NCBI GenBank assembly: GCA_005808475.1
Contig: SYLY01000084.1
Location: 1-41,137 of the forward strand
Origin: Acidobacteriota bacterium
Lineage (GTDB): Bacteria > Acidobacteriota > Terriglobia > Bryobacterales > Bryobacteraceae
Length of the DNA stretch: 41,137 nucleotides
Direction of reading: 5' to 3'
In this document: piece by piece, positions 1-8,311 of the stretch
Layout: every line of letters begins with the position of its first letter
Position numbering within the stretch: the stretch's first letter is position 1
Notes under the pieces: generated by a model
Told to the model about the DNA's origin: nothing
Database searches by the model: none
What the model saw: the letters and a program-made list of their open reading frames with translations, nothing else
Translations under genes and position numbers: made by a program

Positions 1-666
1 ACGCTGGGTCTCGACGAGATCGGCGAGATGCCGCCCGAGTTGCAGGTGAAGGCGCTGCGGCTGATCCAGGAACGCGAGATCGAGAAAGTGGGCGGATCGG
101 AGACGACGCGGGTGGACGTGCGCTTCATTACGGCCACGCATCGCAACCTGGAAGCGATGGTGGAGGACCGTGCGTTCCGCGAGGATCTCTTCTACCGGCT
201 GGCCGTGATTCCGCTCGAACTGCCCCCACTTCGAGAGAGGCCGGACGACATTCCCGAACTGGTGCAGCACTTCTTCGACAAGGCGCGCCGGAAGATGGGC
301 CGCGAATCGCTGTCGCTGCCATCGTCGATGATGCCGTACTTTCAGGCGCATCGATGGCAGGGCAATGTGCGGGAGTTGGAGAACCTGGTGGAGCGGATCA
401 TCGTGCTGGCGCGGGGGCCGGCCGTGACGCTGGAGGATCTGCCGCCGGCGCTGCGGCGCGAGAAACCGCCGGAGTCCGTCGAGGGACTGCGGCTCGACCT
501 GCCGGAGGCCGGAATCAGTCTCGAGGGCGTGGAGCGGGAGTTGATCCTCAGGGCGCTGAAGAAATTCGACTGGAACCAGTCGCAGGCGGCCCGGTATTTG
601 GACATCAGCCGGAAGACGCTGATCTACCGGATGGAGAAGTTCGGGCTGGCGCGCGAGGGCGGCTGA
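1..666 (+). CDS. sigma-54-dependent transcriptional activator (NtrC family), 5'-truncated by window edge
   Basis: The reading frame is open from the first base, so the N-terminus (receiver or sensor domain, Walker A, GAFTGA loop) lies outside the window. What remains begins at the Walker B segment LDEIGEMP and runs through the rest of the AAA+ domain: FREDLFYRLAV and LPPLRERPDDIP, both typical of sigma-54 activators, then the sensor II segment WQGNVRELENLVER. The last 45 residues or so form a Fis-type helix-turn-helix (QSQAARYLDISRKTLIYRM). Such proteins hydrolyse ATP to open the sigma-54 RNA polymerase complex at a promoter they bind through the Fis domain. The gene ends 78 bases before tadA on the same strand, so it may belong to, or control, the secretion cluster. 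That link is inference. Because the N-terminus is missing, it cannot be told whether it is a phosphorylated response regulator. Confidence 0.93.
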   Translation, partial: TLGLDEIGEMPPELQVKALRLIQEREIEKVGGSETTRVDVRFITATHRNLEAMVEDRAFREDLFYRLAVIPLELPPLRERPDDIPELVQHFFDKARRKMGRESLSLPSSMMPYFQAHRWQGNVRELENLVERIIVLARGPAVTLEDLPPALRREKPPESVEGLRLDLPEAGISLEGVERELILRALKKFDWNQSQAARYLDISRKTLIYRMEKFGLAREGG

Positions 667-706
667 CCGGCGAGTCCCGCGGGGCGCCGCCGGGTTTGCA
701 TCCAGG

Positions 707-712
707 TAGAAT
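707..712 (+). promoter_or_regulatory. candidate -10 box for the tad genes
   Basis: TAGAAT lies 32 bases before the TTG start of tadA, between it and the preceding regulator gene. A start of transcription near base 719 would leave a short leader containing the AGGAG at 734-738. No good -35 hexamer is visible at the right distance, so this is only a candidate. Confidence 0.35.
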
Positions 713-743
713 CGAAGTCTCCACCCTTTTCGCAGGAGTTTCC

Positions 744-2090
744 TTGGGAAGCAGCTTTCGACCCATGCCGCCGCGCGGACCCTCGGGTCCCGCCTCCGCC
801 GCGCCTCGCGCCGCCGACCGAATTTTCGAGCTCAAGGCCGAGATCCACAAGAAGCTGATCGGCGTGATCAACCTCGAGCGCGTGGCGTCGATCCCTAAGG
901 ACCGCATTCGCGCCGAGATCGGCCGGGTGGTGGAACGGCTGCTCGACGACGAGCGCATCCCGATGACCACGGGCGAGCAGAACAAGATCGTCGAGGAGGT
1001 GCTCGACGAGGTCTTGGGGCTGGGTCCGCTCGAGCCGCTGCTCAAGGATCCCGGCATTTCCGACATCCTGGTCAACGGGTTCAGCAAGGTTTACATCGAA
1101 CGCCAGGGCAAATTGTCGCTTTCCCCGGTTCGTTTCCGCGACAACGGCCACTTGATGCACATCATCGAGAAGATCGTGTCGCTGGTGGGCCGCCGTGTGG
1201 ACGAAGCCAATCCGATCGTGGACGCGCGCCTGCTGGATGGCTCGCGCGTGAACGCGATCGTGGCGCCGCTGGCTCTGGACGGTCCGGCGCTTTCCATCCG
1301 CCGTTTTGGCCGCCACGTGATCACGTCGGACGAGATGGTGGCCAACAAGACGCTGATGACGAGCATGCTGCGGTTTCTGGCGGCGACGGTCCAGTCGAAG
1401 GCCACCGTGCTCGTGTCGGGCGGCACCGGTTCGGGCAAGACAACCACGCTGAACGCGCTTTCGCGCTTCATCCCCGAGGAAGAGCGCATTGTCACGATCG
1501 AGGACACCGCCGAACTCCAATTGCAGCAGCGCCACGTGCTCAAGTTCGAAACACGGCCGCCCAATCTCAACAAGCAGGGCGGCATCAATCAGCGGGTGCT
1601 GGTGCGCACCGCGCTCCGCATGCGTCCGGACCGCATCATCATCGGCGAGTGCCGCGGCGGCGAGGCGTTCGACATGATGCAGGCGATGAACACGGGCCAC
1701 GACGGGTCGATGACCACGGTCCACGCCAACTCCGCGCGCGAGGCCTTCTCCCGCCTGGAGACGATGGTGATGATGGCGAGCCAGCACGTCCCCGACTACG
1801 TGATCCGGCAGATGCTGGCTTCCGCGGTTCAGGTGGTGGTGCACATGAACCGTCTGAGCGACGGCTCGCGCAAGATCACCAGCATCACCGAAGTCCGGTC
1901 GACCGACGGCGAGACGGTGGACATGCGCGACATCTTCCTGCTGGAACGCGAAGGTCTCAGCCAAAGCGGCAAGGTGCAGGGACGGTTCCGCGCCACCGGG
2001 GAGATCCCGTTCGTCATGCACCGGTTGAAGTCGTGGGGCATTCACCTTTCCACCACCATCTTTCAGGAACATCAAGCGCTCAAGAGCTAA
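744..2090 (+). CDS. tadA: TadA/CpaF family type II/IV secretion ATPase
   Basis: Hexameric ATPase that powers assembly of Flp-type (tad) pili or a related type II-like secretion system at the cytoplasmic face of the inner membrane. About 448 residues, normal for CpaF. The N-terminal half holds the CpaF region ([23 protein letters not shown]). Walker A is [11 protein letters not shown] near residue 226, followed by the Asp-box region [12 protein letters not shown]. The Walker B region [19 protein letters not shown] and the His-box segment [10 protein letters not shown] follow near residue 295. I chose the TTG at 744 because AGGAG sits 5 bases upstream. An in-frame ATG at 765 is the alternative and would remove seven residues. 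tadB starts 4 bases after the stop and tadC follows, so the three form one operon. No pilin, prepilin peptidase or secretin gene is present in the window. Confidence 0.93.
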   Translation: MGSSFRPMPPRGPSGPASAAPRAADRIFELKAEIHKKLIGVINLERVASIPKDRIRAEIGRVVERLLDDERIPMTTGEQNKIVEEVLDEVLGLGPLEPLLKDPGISDILVNGFSKVYIERQGKLSLSPVRFRDNGHLMHIIEKIVSLVGRRVDEANPIVDARLLDGSRVNAIVAPLALDGPALSIRRFGRHVITSDEMVANKTLMTSMLRFLAATVQSKATVLVSGGTGSGKTTTLNALSRFIPEEERIVTIEDTAELQLQQRHVLKFETRPPNLNKQGGINQRVLVRTALRMRPDRIIIGECRGGEAFDMMQAMNTGHDGSMTTVHANSAREAFSRLETMVMMASQHVPDYVIRQMLASAVQVVVHMNRLSDGSRKITSITEVRSTDGETVDMRDIFLLEREGLSQSGKVQGRFRATGEIPFVMHRLKSWGIHLSTTIFQEHQALKS

Positions 2091-2094
2091 CGCC

Positions 2095-3072
2095 ATGGGA
2101 TTCTTTTTCGTCGCGGGAGTCATCTTCACGGTCGCGTTGTGGATCGTCGCGCACTACGCCTATCGCGTGCCGGAACAGCAGGCGGAAGGAGCGCTCGCCA
2201 CGCGCATGCGCGAACTGCGCGCACGAACGGGGACTCGCACCGCCGGCGCGGCGCGAGGAGGACTGCTGCGCTCCGAGCAAAAGGGCACTTTCGCGATCTT
2301 CACCGATTTCGTCGAGTGGGTGGGCGTGCTGCGCCGGTTGCAAGAGACCATCGATCAGGCGAACCTCAAATACCGCGCCGTGGACGTGTTCGTGGTGTGC
2401 GTGCTGATCGCCCTGGCGGTCTACGTTCTGTTCGGCTTGTTCGGCATCGACGCTTTCGCGCTACGGCTGATATTCGCGGCCGGCGCCGGACTGATCCCGA
2501 TGTTCCTCATTTCCCGCGCGCGCCAGAAGCGGCTGGAGAAGTTCGAGGAGCTCTTCCCGGATGCGATCGACCTCTTCAACCGGTCGATGAAGGCCGGACA
2601 CACCATCCACAGCGGTCTGGATACGATCGGAGCGGAATCGCTCGATCCGGTGAAGATGGAGTTCCGCAAGGTGGTTGAGGAGTTGGGACTCGGCTCGCAG
2701 GTGGATCAGGCGCTGATGAACCTGGGCAAGCGCGTGCCGATGATCGACCTGAAGTTCTTCATCACCGGACTGATCCTGCAACGGCAGACCGGCGCGAACA
2801 TGGTGGAAGTGCTCGAGGGCCTGTCGGTGCTGGTGCGCGAGCGCCTCAACATGGCGGCCAAGATGAAGGCTCACACGGCGCAGCAGCGGATGTCGGCCGG
2901 CCTGCTGTGCGCGCTGCCAATCGTGGTCGGCATCGGATTCTGGATCGTGAAGCCCGAATACATCCAACTGCTCTATTCGGACGAAACGGGCAGCAAGTTC
3001 CTGACCTACGCGATCGTGTCCGAACTCACCGGAATCCTGGTGATTCGCAAGCTCGCCAATCCGAAATTCTGA
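2095..3072 (+). CDS. tadB: TadB-like type II secretion system F domain protein
   Basis: Inner-membrane platform protein of the tad/Flp secretion apparatus, expected to contact the TadA ATPase. 325 residues. A hydrophobic N-terminal helix starts at residue 2, and a pair of membrane helices (VFVVCVLIALAVYVLFGLF and the segment after it) lies around residues 100-140. The GspF-type domain follows: the segment FEELFPDAIDLFNRSMKAGH and the later FITGLILQRQTGANMVEVL are the diagnostic stretch of the family. A further hydrophobic segment (LCALPIVVGIGFWIV) and a C-terminal helix end the protein. The ATG is 4 bases after the tadA stop and tadC starts 9 bases after this gene ends, so translation is probably coupled. 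Assignment as TadB rather than TadC rests on gene order. Confidence 0.88.
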   Translation: MGFFFVAGVIFTVALWIVAHYAYRVPEQQAEGALATRMRELRARTGTRTAGAARGGLLRSEQKGTFAIFTDFVEWVGVLRRLQETIDQANLKYRAVDVFVVCVLIALAVYVLFGLFGIDAFALRLIFAAGAGLIPMFLISRARQKRLEKFEELFPDAIDLFNRSMKAGHTIHSGLDTIGAESLDPVKMEFRKVVEELGLGSQVDQALMNLGKRVPMIDLKFFITGLILQRQTGANMVEVLEGLSVLVRERLNMAAKMKAHTAQQRMSAGLLCALPIVVGIGFWIVKPEYIQLLYSDETGSKFLTYAIVSELTGILVIRKLANPKF

Positions 3073-3081
3073 GGAACCAGA

Positions 3082-4032
3082 ATGGTCGTCACAGCCTCTC
3101 TATTTTTCATCCTGACATTCGCGACCATCATCGCCATCGTGTGGTCCGGCTACCATCTGCTGCACGAGGAGGAGAGCCCGTTGGACGACCGGCTGGCCGA
3201 GTTGCAGTCGGCTGCCGGCGCCGCGGGACCCGAGGTCCGCGTGAGCCGCCGCCGTCGCGCGGGCGGCGGCATCATCAACAGCATGCTTTACCTGATCAGC
3301 GTGGTTCCGGGCGGCGAGGACTGGCTGCGGGAGAACGAACGCGAGCTACGCGCGGCCGGGGTCCGGCGGGCGGAACTGGTGGGTCTTTACAGCGCGGGCC
3401 ATGCGCTGTTCTTCGTCGCGCTCATGGGGTTGATGCTCTATCTGCAGTGGGATAACGACTTCATGAGCAAGCTCGGCGGACTGGCCGCCGCGTTCATCCT
3501 GGGTTGGCTGTTGCCGAAGCAGATTCTCTACCGGCTGGTGAAGCGCTACAAGGCGCGGCTCCAGGAGGCGCTGCCCGATACGATCGACATGCTCGGCATC
3601 GTGCTGGGAACCGGCTTGGCGCTGGATCAGGCGCTTTTGCGCGTGAGCGAGGAAATGCGCCACATCTATCCGGAGTTGGCGGCCGAATTCTACACGGTGG
3701 TGATGCAGGTGAAAGCCGGCCAGGAGCGCTCGAAGGCGTTCAACCAGATGGTCCGGCGGACCGGCATCGAGGATATCAAGTCGTTGGCCGCGATGATCGT
3801 CCAGAGCGAGAAATTCGGCACCAGTCTGTCGCATGCGCTGAAGGTCTACGCCGATGCGTTGCGCACGCGGCGCCGGCTGCGGGCCGAAGCGGCGATCGGC
3901 AAGGCGGGCATCAAGATGCTGTTTCCGATCGTGCTGTTCATCCTGCCCGCGCTGTTCGTGATCACGCTGGTGCCCGGCCTGCTCACGACGCTCCGCGATC
4001 TGAAGGGCGGCATCGGCGGCGGACCGCGGTAA
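3082..4032 (+). CDS. tadC: TadC-like type II secretion system F domain protein
   Basis: Second GspF-type inner-membrane platform protein of the tad cluster, 316 residues. An N-terminal membrane helix (ASLFFILTFATIIAIVWSGY) is followed by a basic stretch VSRRRRAGGG, then two membrane helices around residues 110-150. The F domain follows, with YKARLQEALPDTIDMLGIVLGTGLALDQAL and the later SLAAMIVQSEKFGTSLSHAL, both typical of TadB/TadC. A C-terminal helix (LFPIVLFILPALFVITLVPGLL) completes the fold. TadB and TadC are thought to form a heteromeric platform. This is the last gene of the visible operon. About 260 bases without a convincing gene follow. Confidence 0.88.
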   Translation: MVVTASLFFILTFATIIAIVWSGYHLLHEEESPLDDRLAELQSAAGAAGPEVRVSRRRRAGGGIINSMLYLISVVPGGEDWLRENERELRAAGVRRAELVGLYSAGHALFFVALMGLMLYLQWDNDFMSKLGGLAAAFILGWLLPKQILYRLVKRYKARLQEALPDTIDMLGIVLGTGLALDQALLRVSEEMRHIYPELAAEFYTVVMQVKAGQERSKAFNQMVRRTGIEDIKSLAAMIVQSEKFGTSLSHALKVYADALRTRRRLRAEAAIGKAGIKMLFPIVLFILPALFVITLVPGLLTTLRDLKGGIGGGPR

Positions 4033-4292
4033 GCTGTCACGCCATTTTTCTGCATGCAGGGGTGGCCGCCCGATGTCGCGAAAACCTGCCGCAATGCCAG
4101 GTCCCAGCGGAGCACGGATTCGCCACGCCGGCGCCGAATCGTCCGTCTAGGCAAGCCCCGAAGCCGGGCCGCGAGGGCGGAAGGGTACCCCTCTGCGCTA
4201 CGCGTTGATCGTTATCCAAGCGGCTATGGCCCTCTCCGCGGGCTCCTGAGTTTACCCCTCGCTGGCTCGAAAGACTCGGGTAACATGAAGAC
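4033..4292. other. gap between tadC and hicB with no recognisable gene
   Basis: Open frames here are short, arginine-rich and have composition unlike the neighbours. No structured RNA motif or U-tract terminator was recognised. The stretch just before hicB carries a TAACAT hexamer at 4281-4286 that could be its -10 box. Confidence 0.4.
4281..4286 (+). promoter_or_regulatory. candidate -10 box of a leaderless hicB transcript
   Basis: TAACAT lies 6 bases before the hicB ATG, the distance at which transcription would begin on the start codon itself. No Shine-Dalgarno sequence precedes that ATG. No convincing -35 element is visible. Confidence 0.35.
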
Positions 4293-4502
4293 ATGCGACT
4301 GCTCATCACACTCGAACGGGACGAAACGGGCATGATCGTGGCGGAGTGTCCGTCCCTGCCCGGATGTATTTCCCAAGGCGAAACCGAGGCCGCCGCAATC
4401 GAAAATGTACGGGAGGCGATCCAAGGATGCTTGGCCGCCCGCAAAGCCAATGACCTGCCCTTGGCCGTAGAGGTCCGCGAAGTCGAAGTGGAAGTCGCGT
4501 AG
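4293..4502 (+). CDS. hicB: HicB-family antitoxin (short, no DNA-binding domain)
   Basis: 69 residues with the compact HicB fold signature: the beta strand LLITLERDETGMIVAEC, the PSLPGCISQGET turn, then the helix AAAIENVREAIQGCLAA. HicB antitoxins of this short type bind and block the HicA mRNA interferase. This one has no C-terminal helix-turn-helix or ribbon-helix-helix, so it would not repress the operon alone. It begins at ATG 4293, possibly as a leaderless mRNA. Its stop codon shares one base with the GTG start of the downstream hicA remnant (TAGTG), the usual close spacing of such pairs, here in the antitoxin-first order. The antitoxin frame is intact while the toxin is broken. Confidence 0.82.
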   Translation: MRLLITLERDETGMIVAECPSLPGCISQGETEAAAIENVREAIQGCLAARKANDLPLAVEVREVEVEVA

Positions 4503-4718
4503 TGCCTCTGCCGGTCATCTCTGGCGAACGTGCGGTGCGGACGTTTCTCAGAGCGGGTTGGACTCGAGACCGGCAGGCCGGCAGTCATGTGATCCTCATT
4601 AAGCTGGCCACCCCGCGGTTTTGTCGGTACCCTTCACCGCGAGGTCGCGCCCGGTACACTACGGGCCTTGATTCGCGCGTCGGGGATGCCGGTGCAGCAG
4701 TTTCAGGACATGCTCTAG
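4502..4718 (+). pseudogene. hicA: hicA toxin remnant with two frameshifts
   Basis: The start is recognisable HicA: MPLPVISGERAVRTFLRAGW followed by RQAGSHVILIK, the dsRBD-like toxin fold with its catalytic His in GSHVI. After base 4603 the frame must change to read GHPAVLSVPF, and after 4635 it must change again to read HREVAPGTLRALIRASG, ending MPVQQFQDML with TAG at 4716-4718. Restoring one base at about 4604 and one at about 4636 gives a single 72-residue HicA, the normal family length. All three parts are in the correct order and spacing, so this is a decayed toxin gene rather than chance. Unrepaired, the first frame runs on past 4718 into unrelated residues. Sequencing error is possible but would need two independent deletions 32 bases apart. 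Confidence 0.75.
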
Positions 4719-4772
4719 GCGCGACACCTCGAACGCATGCTGAATCGATGTTGACGGACCGGCGCCAACGAT

Positions 4773-5696
4773 CTACGCGGCCGGCTCCACATCGTGCAGG
4801 CGCCGTACGTCGATCTCCACCACGTCGCCGGAAGGCGGCAGGAACATGTCGCGGAACTTGACGCCCCAAAGGATCTCGTCGTGCTTGTAGGAGGTCCGCA
4901 CATGCACGGTCTGCGAGAAGGTCTCGTCCACGCCCTTGATCAGCACCAGGAATTCCGCGTCCTGCGCGGCGAGCGCCGCCGCATCCATGCCATATAGCGG
5001 GCTGGACTCGTCGATCGCGTGGTTGACCACCCAATGGAGCGGGAGGAACATCACCTTCGCCCTCTCGAGCTTCAACTCGTGGAACGAACGGCCCTTCATC
5101 CCTGGATTCCCGAGCGTCACCACCACCACAGCCTCCACCTCGGTGAGGTGGTTCGAACGTGCGTTCACGATACGGAACTGGAACGCCTTGCCGTCCCGGT
5201 ACGGGGCCACGATGGCGCGATGGCTGAACAGGATGTCCGCCGTCGGCCGGGAGAATCGCGCGAACAAAATGCCCGTCGCCACCGCGAATCCGAGCATGCC
5301 CACCAGCGCTTCGAGCGTCACCAGCAGATGCGCCGCCGTTCCCACCGGCGCGATCTTTCCGTAGCCGATGGTCGCCAGGGTCTGCACGCTGAAGAAGAAG
5401 CACTCGGCGAAACGGCCCGCCCCGTCCGTTGCCGCGATTCCATCCAGCCCGCCACACAGCCAGTATCCGTAGGCGAACGCGAGATTGGTGAGCAGATAGC
5501 CAACCACCACCAGCGCGTAGAATCGCGGCCACGGCAGCGACAGCAGAAGATGGTACGAACTCAGCGACCGCAACAGCGGCTGCCCGCTGCGGCGCGCGTT
5601 GAAGCTGCCGTCGGGATTGAGCAGGCGCAGCCGGCTCTGCTGCGCCACCCGCGCGCCGAAACCGAGATCCTTGCTTTCTTCCGGGACCGTGGACAT
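4773..5696 (-). CDS. KirBac-type inward-rectifier potassium channel
   Basis: 307-residue inner-membrane potassium channel. After a 55-residue cytoplasmic N-terminus comes TM1 (about 58-80), a pore helix, the selectivity filter TIGYG at 109-113, and TM2 (about 121-146). The rest is the cytoplasmic immunoglobulin-like IRK domain, beginning with FSRPTADILFSHRAIVAPY, a typical Kir junction, and containing EVEAVVVVTL and PLHWVVNHAIDESSPLYG. Length and layout match prokaryotic Kir channels. The ATG is only 3 bases after the stop of the PSD1 cytochrome gene, so it appears to be the last gene of that run. A potassium channel is an unexpected partner for such genes. It converges on the hicA remnant 54 bases away. 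Confidence 0.93.
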   Translation of the reverse strand: MSTVPEESKDLGFGARVAQQSRLRLLNPDGSFNARRSGQPLLRSLSSYHLLLSLPWPRFYALVVVGYLLTNLAFAYGYWLCGGLDGIAATDGAGRFAECFFFSVQTLATIGYGKIAPVGTAAHLLVTLEALVGMLGFAVATGILFARFSRPTADILFSHRAIVAPYRDGKAFQFRIVNARSNHLTEVEAVVVVTLGNPGMKGRSFHELKLERAKVMFLPLHWVVNHAIDESSPLYGMDAAALAAQDAEFLVLIKGVDETFSQTVHVRTSYKHDEILWGVKFRDMFLPPSGDVVEIDVRRLHDVEPAA

Positions 5697-5699
5697 GGA

Positions 5700-8309
5700 T
5701 CAGTCGACGAAGGCGAACTCGTTGGAAGCCAGCAGCACCTGGGCATAGCGGCGCCAGACGCCGGGTCCGCCGGCTGCCGTGAAGTCGAGCGCCAGCCTTC
5801 TCTCGCCGGCCTCCGGCGGCCGCGCGAACAGCGTCTCGTAAGCGGCGTCGATTCCCATCTCCCGCATTCGATTCCCGAGCGCCTCGGCGCGGCTCAACAA
5901 AAACGGACTATTCAGGAAGAAGAGCTTCTGCGGCGGAACATTGGTGACGGCGCGCTTTTCCACCGACACGCTCGCGGCCGGGAAATCGAACAGCGCCAGA
6001 CGCTCCTCTTGCAGGAACCGGCTCACGCGGGCATAGAGGGCGCGGCGCGGGAACTTGTCGTCCAGCGGCGCCGACTCGCCGCCCGTCCGCGGGTCGAGCC
6101 CGCCACTCACCTCGAGAATCGAATCGCGCAACGACTCCGCGTCCAGCCGCCGCCGGTTGGCGCGCCAGAACGATTCGTTCGAAGGATCGGCCTTCTCGTT
6201 CGCGGCGTTCGCCGACGACGAGGCCTGGTAGGTTTCCGACAAAGCGATCTCCCGGATCAGCGATTTGATCGACCAGCCCCGGTTCACCAGCCGCCAAGCC
6301 AGATATTCGAGCAACTCCGGATTCGACGGCGGCGACCCGCTCCTGCCCAAGTTCGACGGCGTGCGCGCGATGCCCGATCCGGTCATGTGCATCCACGCGC
6401 GATTGGCCGCGACGCGCGCCGCGACGGGGGCGCGAACGACCGCCTCGGCAAGCTCCAGCCGGCCGCTTCCCTTTTGTAGAGGCGTAGTGGAGAGCACGTC
6501 CAGGAACTGCCGCGGCACAGGCGCTCCGTCGACGAAGGGATCGCCTCGAACCGCCAGCGGCAGGTCCGCCGGCTGCTCGTGCTCGGCCAGCCCCTGCCAG
6601 AATCCATAGGGTGCCGGACTCGCCTTTTCGAGCCGCTTCAATTCGGCTCGCAGCACTTCCAGATGCCGCTTCCACGCGCCTTCCAGCAGCCGCTCCACCG
6701 CCGCGCCGTCGAAGCGAAGCAAACCGTCCTTGCCGTGGAAGAAGCGGCGCCACAGCAGCATCCGCTGGGTGTCAAGCGACTTCACCGGAACGTCCGCGCC
6801 CGGATTGAAGTCGAGCTCGGAGTCGTAGCCGAACGGCAGCAGGATGGTGCGCTTTTTCGGAGCGCTAGCCGCCGCGGCGGCTTTGGCGGACCGGCTCGCG
6901 TCGTCCAGCTTGCGTTTCTCCTCGGCGGTGTCTATCACCAGCGCCTGGAACTTCTCCGCCAGCGCGCGCCGCTCTTCGGCCGGCGCTCCACGCTCGGCGG
7001 CTTGGCGCCACCCGTCGAGATAGGCGAACTCCTCCTCCGGCTTCGAAAGATACTTCGTGAAGCGCTCCGCCAGTTCCTTGTCTACGCCGGCGTCGCCCAT
7101 CATGGCGGCGGCGATGCGGTAGGAGAACATCGACGCGATCTGGTCTCGCTGGTCCTCGAGGAACTTCGAGATCTTGGCTTCCTGCGCCTTCACCGCGTCT
7201 TGCGCCTTCTTGTACCGCGTCACCTCGTCCGGCGGCGCGAGCGGATACTCAGCGTACTTCGAGCTGTGGAACACACCGGCCAATCCGTAGTAGTCTCGCA
7301 TTCCGATCGGCTCGTACTTGTGATCGTGGCAACGCGCGCAGGCGCCGGTGAGACCGAGGAAGCCGCGGGTGATCATGTCGACGCGGTCGTGGCGCTCGTC
7401 CGAGCGCGCCTGCGGCGGCTGCGAAATGCCGTAATACCAGGGACCGAAACCGAACAGCCCCAGCCCGCCGAGCAGGTTCGCGTTGTCGGGCATCAGATCG
7501 GCCGCGATCTGCGCCTTCACGAACGTGTCGTAGGGCATGTCGTCGTTCAGCGCCTTCACCACCCAGTCGCGATAGCGCCAGGCATTGGAGTAGAGCTTGG
7601 GCGCGGTGCCGGTGTAATCTTCTTCGCCGTAGCGCGCCACGTCCAGCCAGTGCCGTCCCCACCGCTCGCCGAACCGCGGCGATCCGAGCAAGCGGTCCAC
7701 GGCCCGCTCCAACGCACCCGCCCGTGTGTCGGAGAGAAACGCGGAGAGTTCGGCGCGGGACGGCGGCAGCCCGGTAAGATCGAACGAAAGGCGGCGGAGC
7801 AGTGTGTGGCGCCCGGCGGGCGGATTCGGCGCGAGACCGCGCTTTTCCAGCCGCGCGCGGACAAAGGAATCGATCGTGCCGCCGGGGTTGGCGAGCGGAC
7901 GGAACGACCAGAATCCGCGATCGGCCGCCGTGATCGGGCGAGACGCGGCCGAGACGAGCGCCTTCGATTCGGGCCAGGCGGCGCCGCTCGCGATCCACCG
8001 TTCGAGCGCGGCGATCTCGGCCTCGGCGAGCTTCGCGCCCGGCGGCATGTTCAAGCCGTTCTGGTGTCGAACCGCCTTCATCAACAGGCTGGCGGCGGGA
8101 TCGCCGGGAATGACCGCCGCGCCGCGGTTGCCGCCCTTCAACAGCGCGTCGCGCGAGTCGGCGCGAAGGCCGGAGGTTCGCACTTCGGCGTGGCATGAGT
8201 AGCACTTGGCCGCCAGCAACGGGCGGATTCGCGATTCGAAGAACTCCGCGCCCGGGTCCTGCGCGCTCGCGACCGCTCCGGCGAGCAACAGAAGCGACGA
8301 CGCTCGCAT
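5700..8309 (-). CDS. PSD1-type exported cytochrome c protein (DUF1549/DUF1553)
   Basis: About 869 residues. A Sec signal (MRASSLLLLAGAVASAQ) precedes a planctomycete-type cytochrome c domain with CYSCH at 36-40 and a distal LNMPPGAKL heme-ligand Met. The DUF1549 domain follows, with the highly characteristic SFDLTGLPP, FGERWGRHWLDVARYG and CARCHDHKYEPI segments. A charged, possibly coiled middle section (AQEAKISKFLEDQRDQ) leads to the C-terminal DUF1553 domain (RVAANRAWMHMTGSGIARTPSNLGRSG, ending NEFAFVD). The biochemical function of this family is not established; a role in secreted carbohydrate breakdown or electron transfer has been suggested from genome context. The frame is open 116 codons further upstream, but the ATG at 8309 gives the signal peptide and lies 2 bases after iolB. 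Confidence 0.92.
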   Translation of the reverse strand: MRASSLLLLAGAVASAQDPGAEFFESRIRPLLAAKCYSCHAEVRTSGLRADSRDALLKGGNRGAAVIPGDPAASLLMKAVRHQNGLNMPPGAKLAEAEIAALERWIASGAAWPESKALVSAASRPITAADRGFWSFRPLANPGGTIDSFVRARLEKRGLAPNPPAGRHTLLRRLSFDLTGLPPSRAELSAFLSDTRAGALERAVDRLLGSPRFGERWGRHWLDVARYGEEDYTGTAPKLYSNAWRYRDWVVKALNDDMPYDTFVKAQIAADLMPDNANLLGGLGLFGFGPWYYGISQPPQARSDERHDRVDMITRGFLGLTGACARCHDHKYEPIGMRDYYGLAGVFHSSKYAEYPLAPPDEVTRYKKAQDAVKAQEAKISKFLEDQRDQIASMFSYRIAAAMMGDAGVDKELAERFTKYLSKPEEEFAYLDGWRQAAERGAPAEERRALAEKFQALVIDTAEEKRKLDDASRSAKAAAAASAPKKRTILLPFGYDSELDFNPGADVPVKSLDTQRMLLWRRFFHGKDGLLRFDGAAVERLLEGAWKRHLEVLRAELKRLEKASPAPYGFWQGLAEHEQPADLPLAVRGDPFVDGAPVPRQFLDVLSTTPLQKGSGRLELAEAVVRAPVAARVAANRAWMHMTGSGIARTPSNLGRSGSPPSNPELLEYLAWRLVNRGWSIKSLIREIALSETYQASSSANAANEKADPSNESFWRANRRRLDAESLRDSILEVSGGLDPRTGGESAPLDDKFPRRALYARVSRFLQEERLALFDFPAASVSVEKRAVTNVPPQKLFFLNSPFLLSRAEALGNRMREMGIDAAYETLFARPPEAGERRLALDFTAAGGPGVWRRYAQVLLASNEFAFVD

Positions 8310-8311
8310 GG

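Noticed and set aside
4054..4335. 93-codon open frame between tadC and hicB
   Set aside because: Arg/Ser-rich, no recognisable motif, and it overlaps the start of the convincing hicB gene.
4502..4861. Reading the first hicA frame to its own stop as a 119-residue protein
   Set aside because: Only the first 34 codons resemble HicA; the rest is out of frame and overlaps the Kir channel gene.
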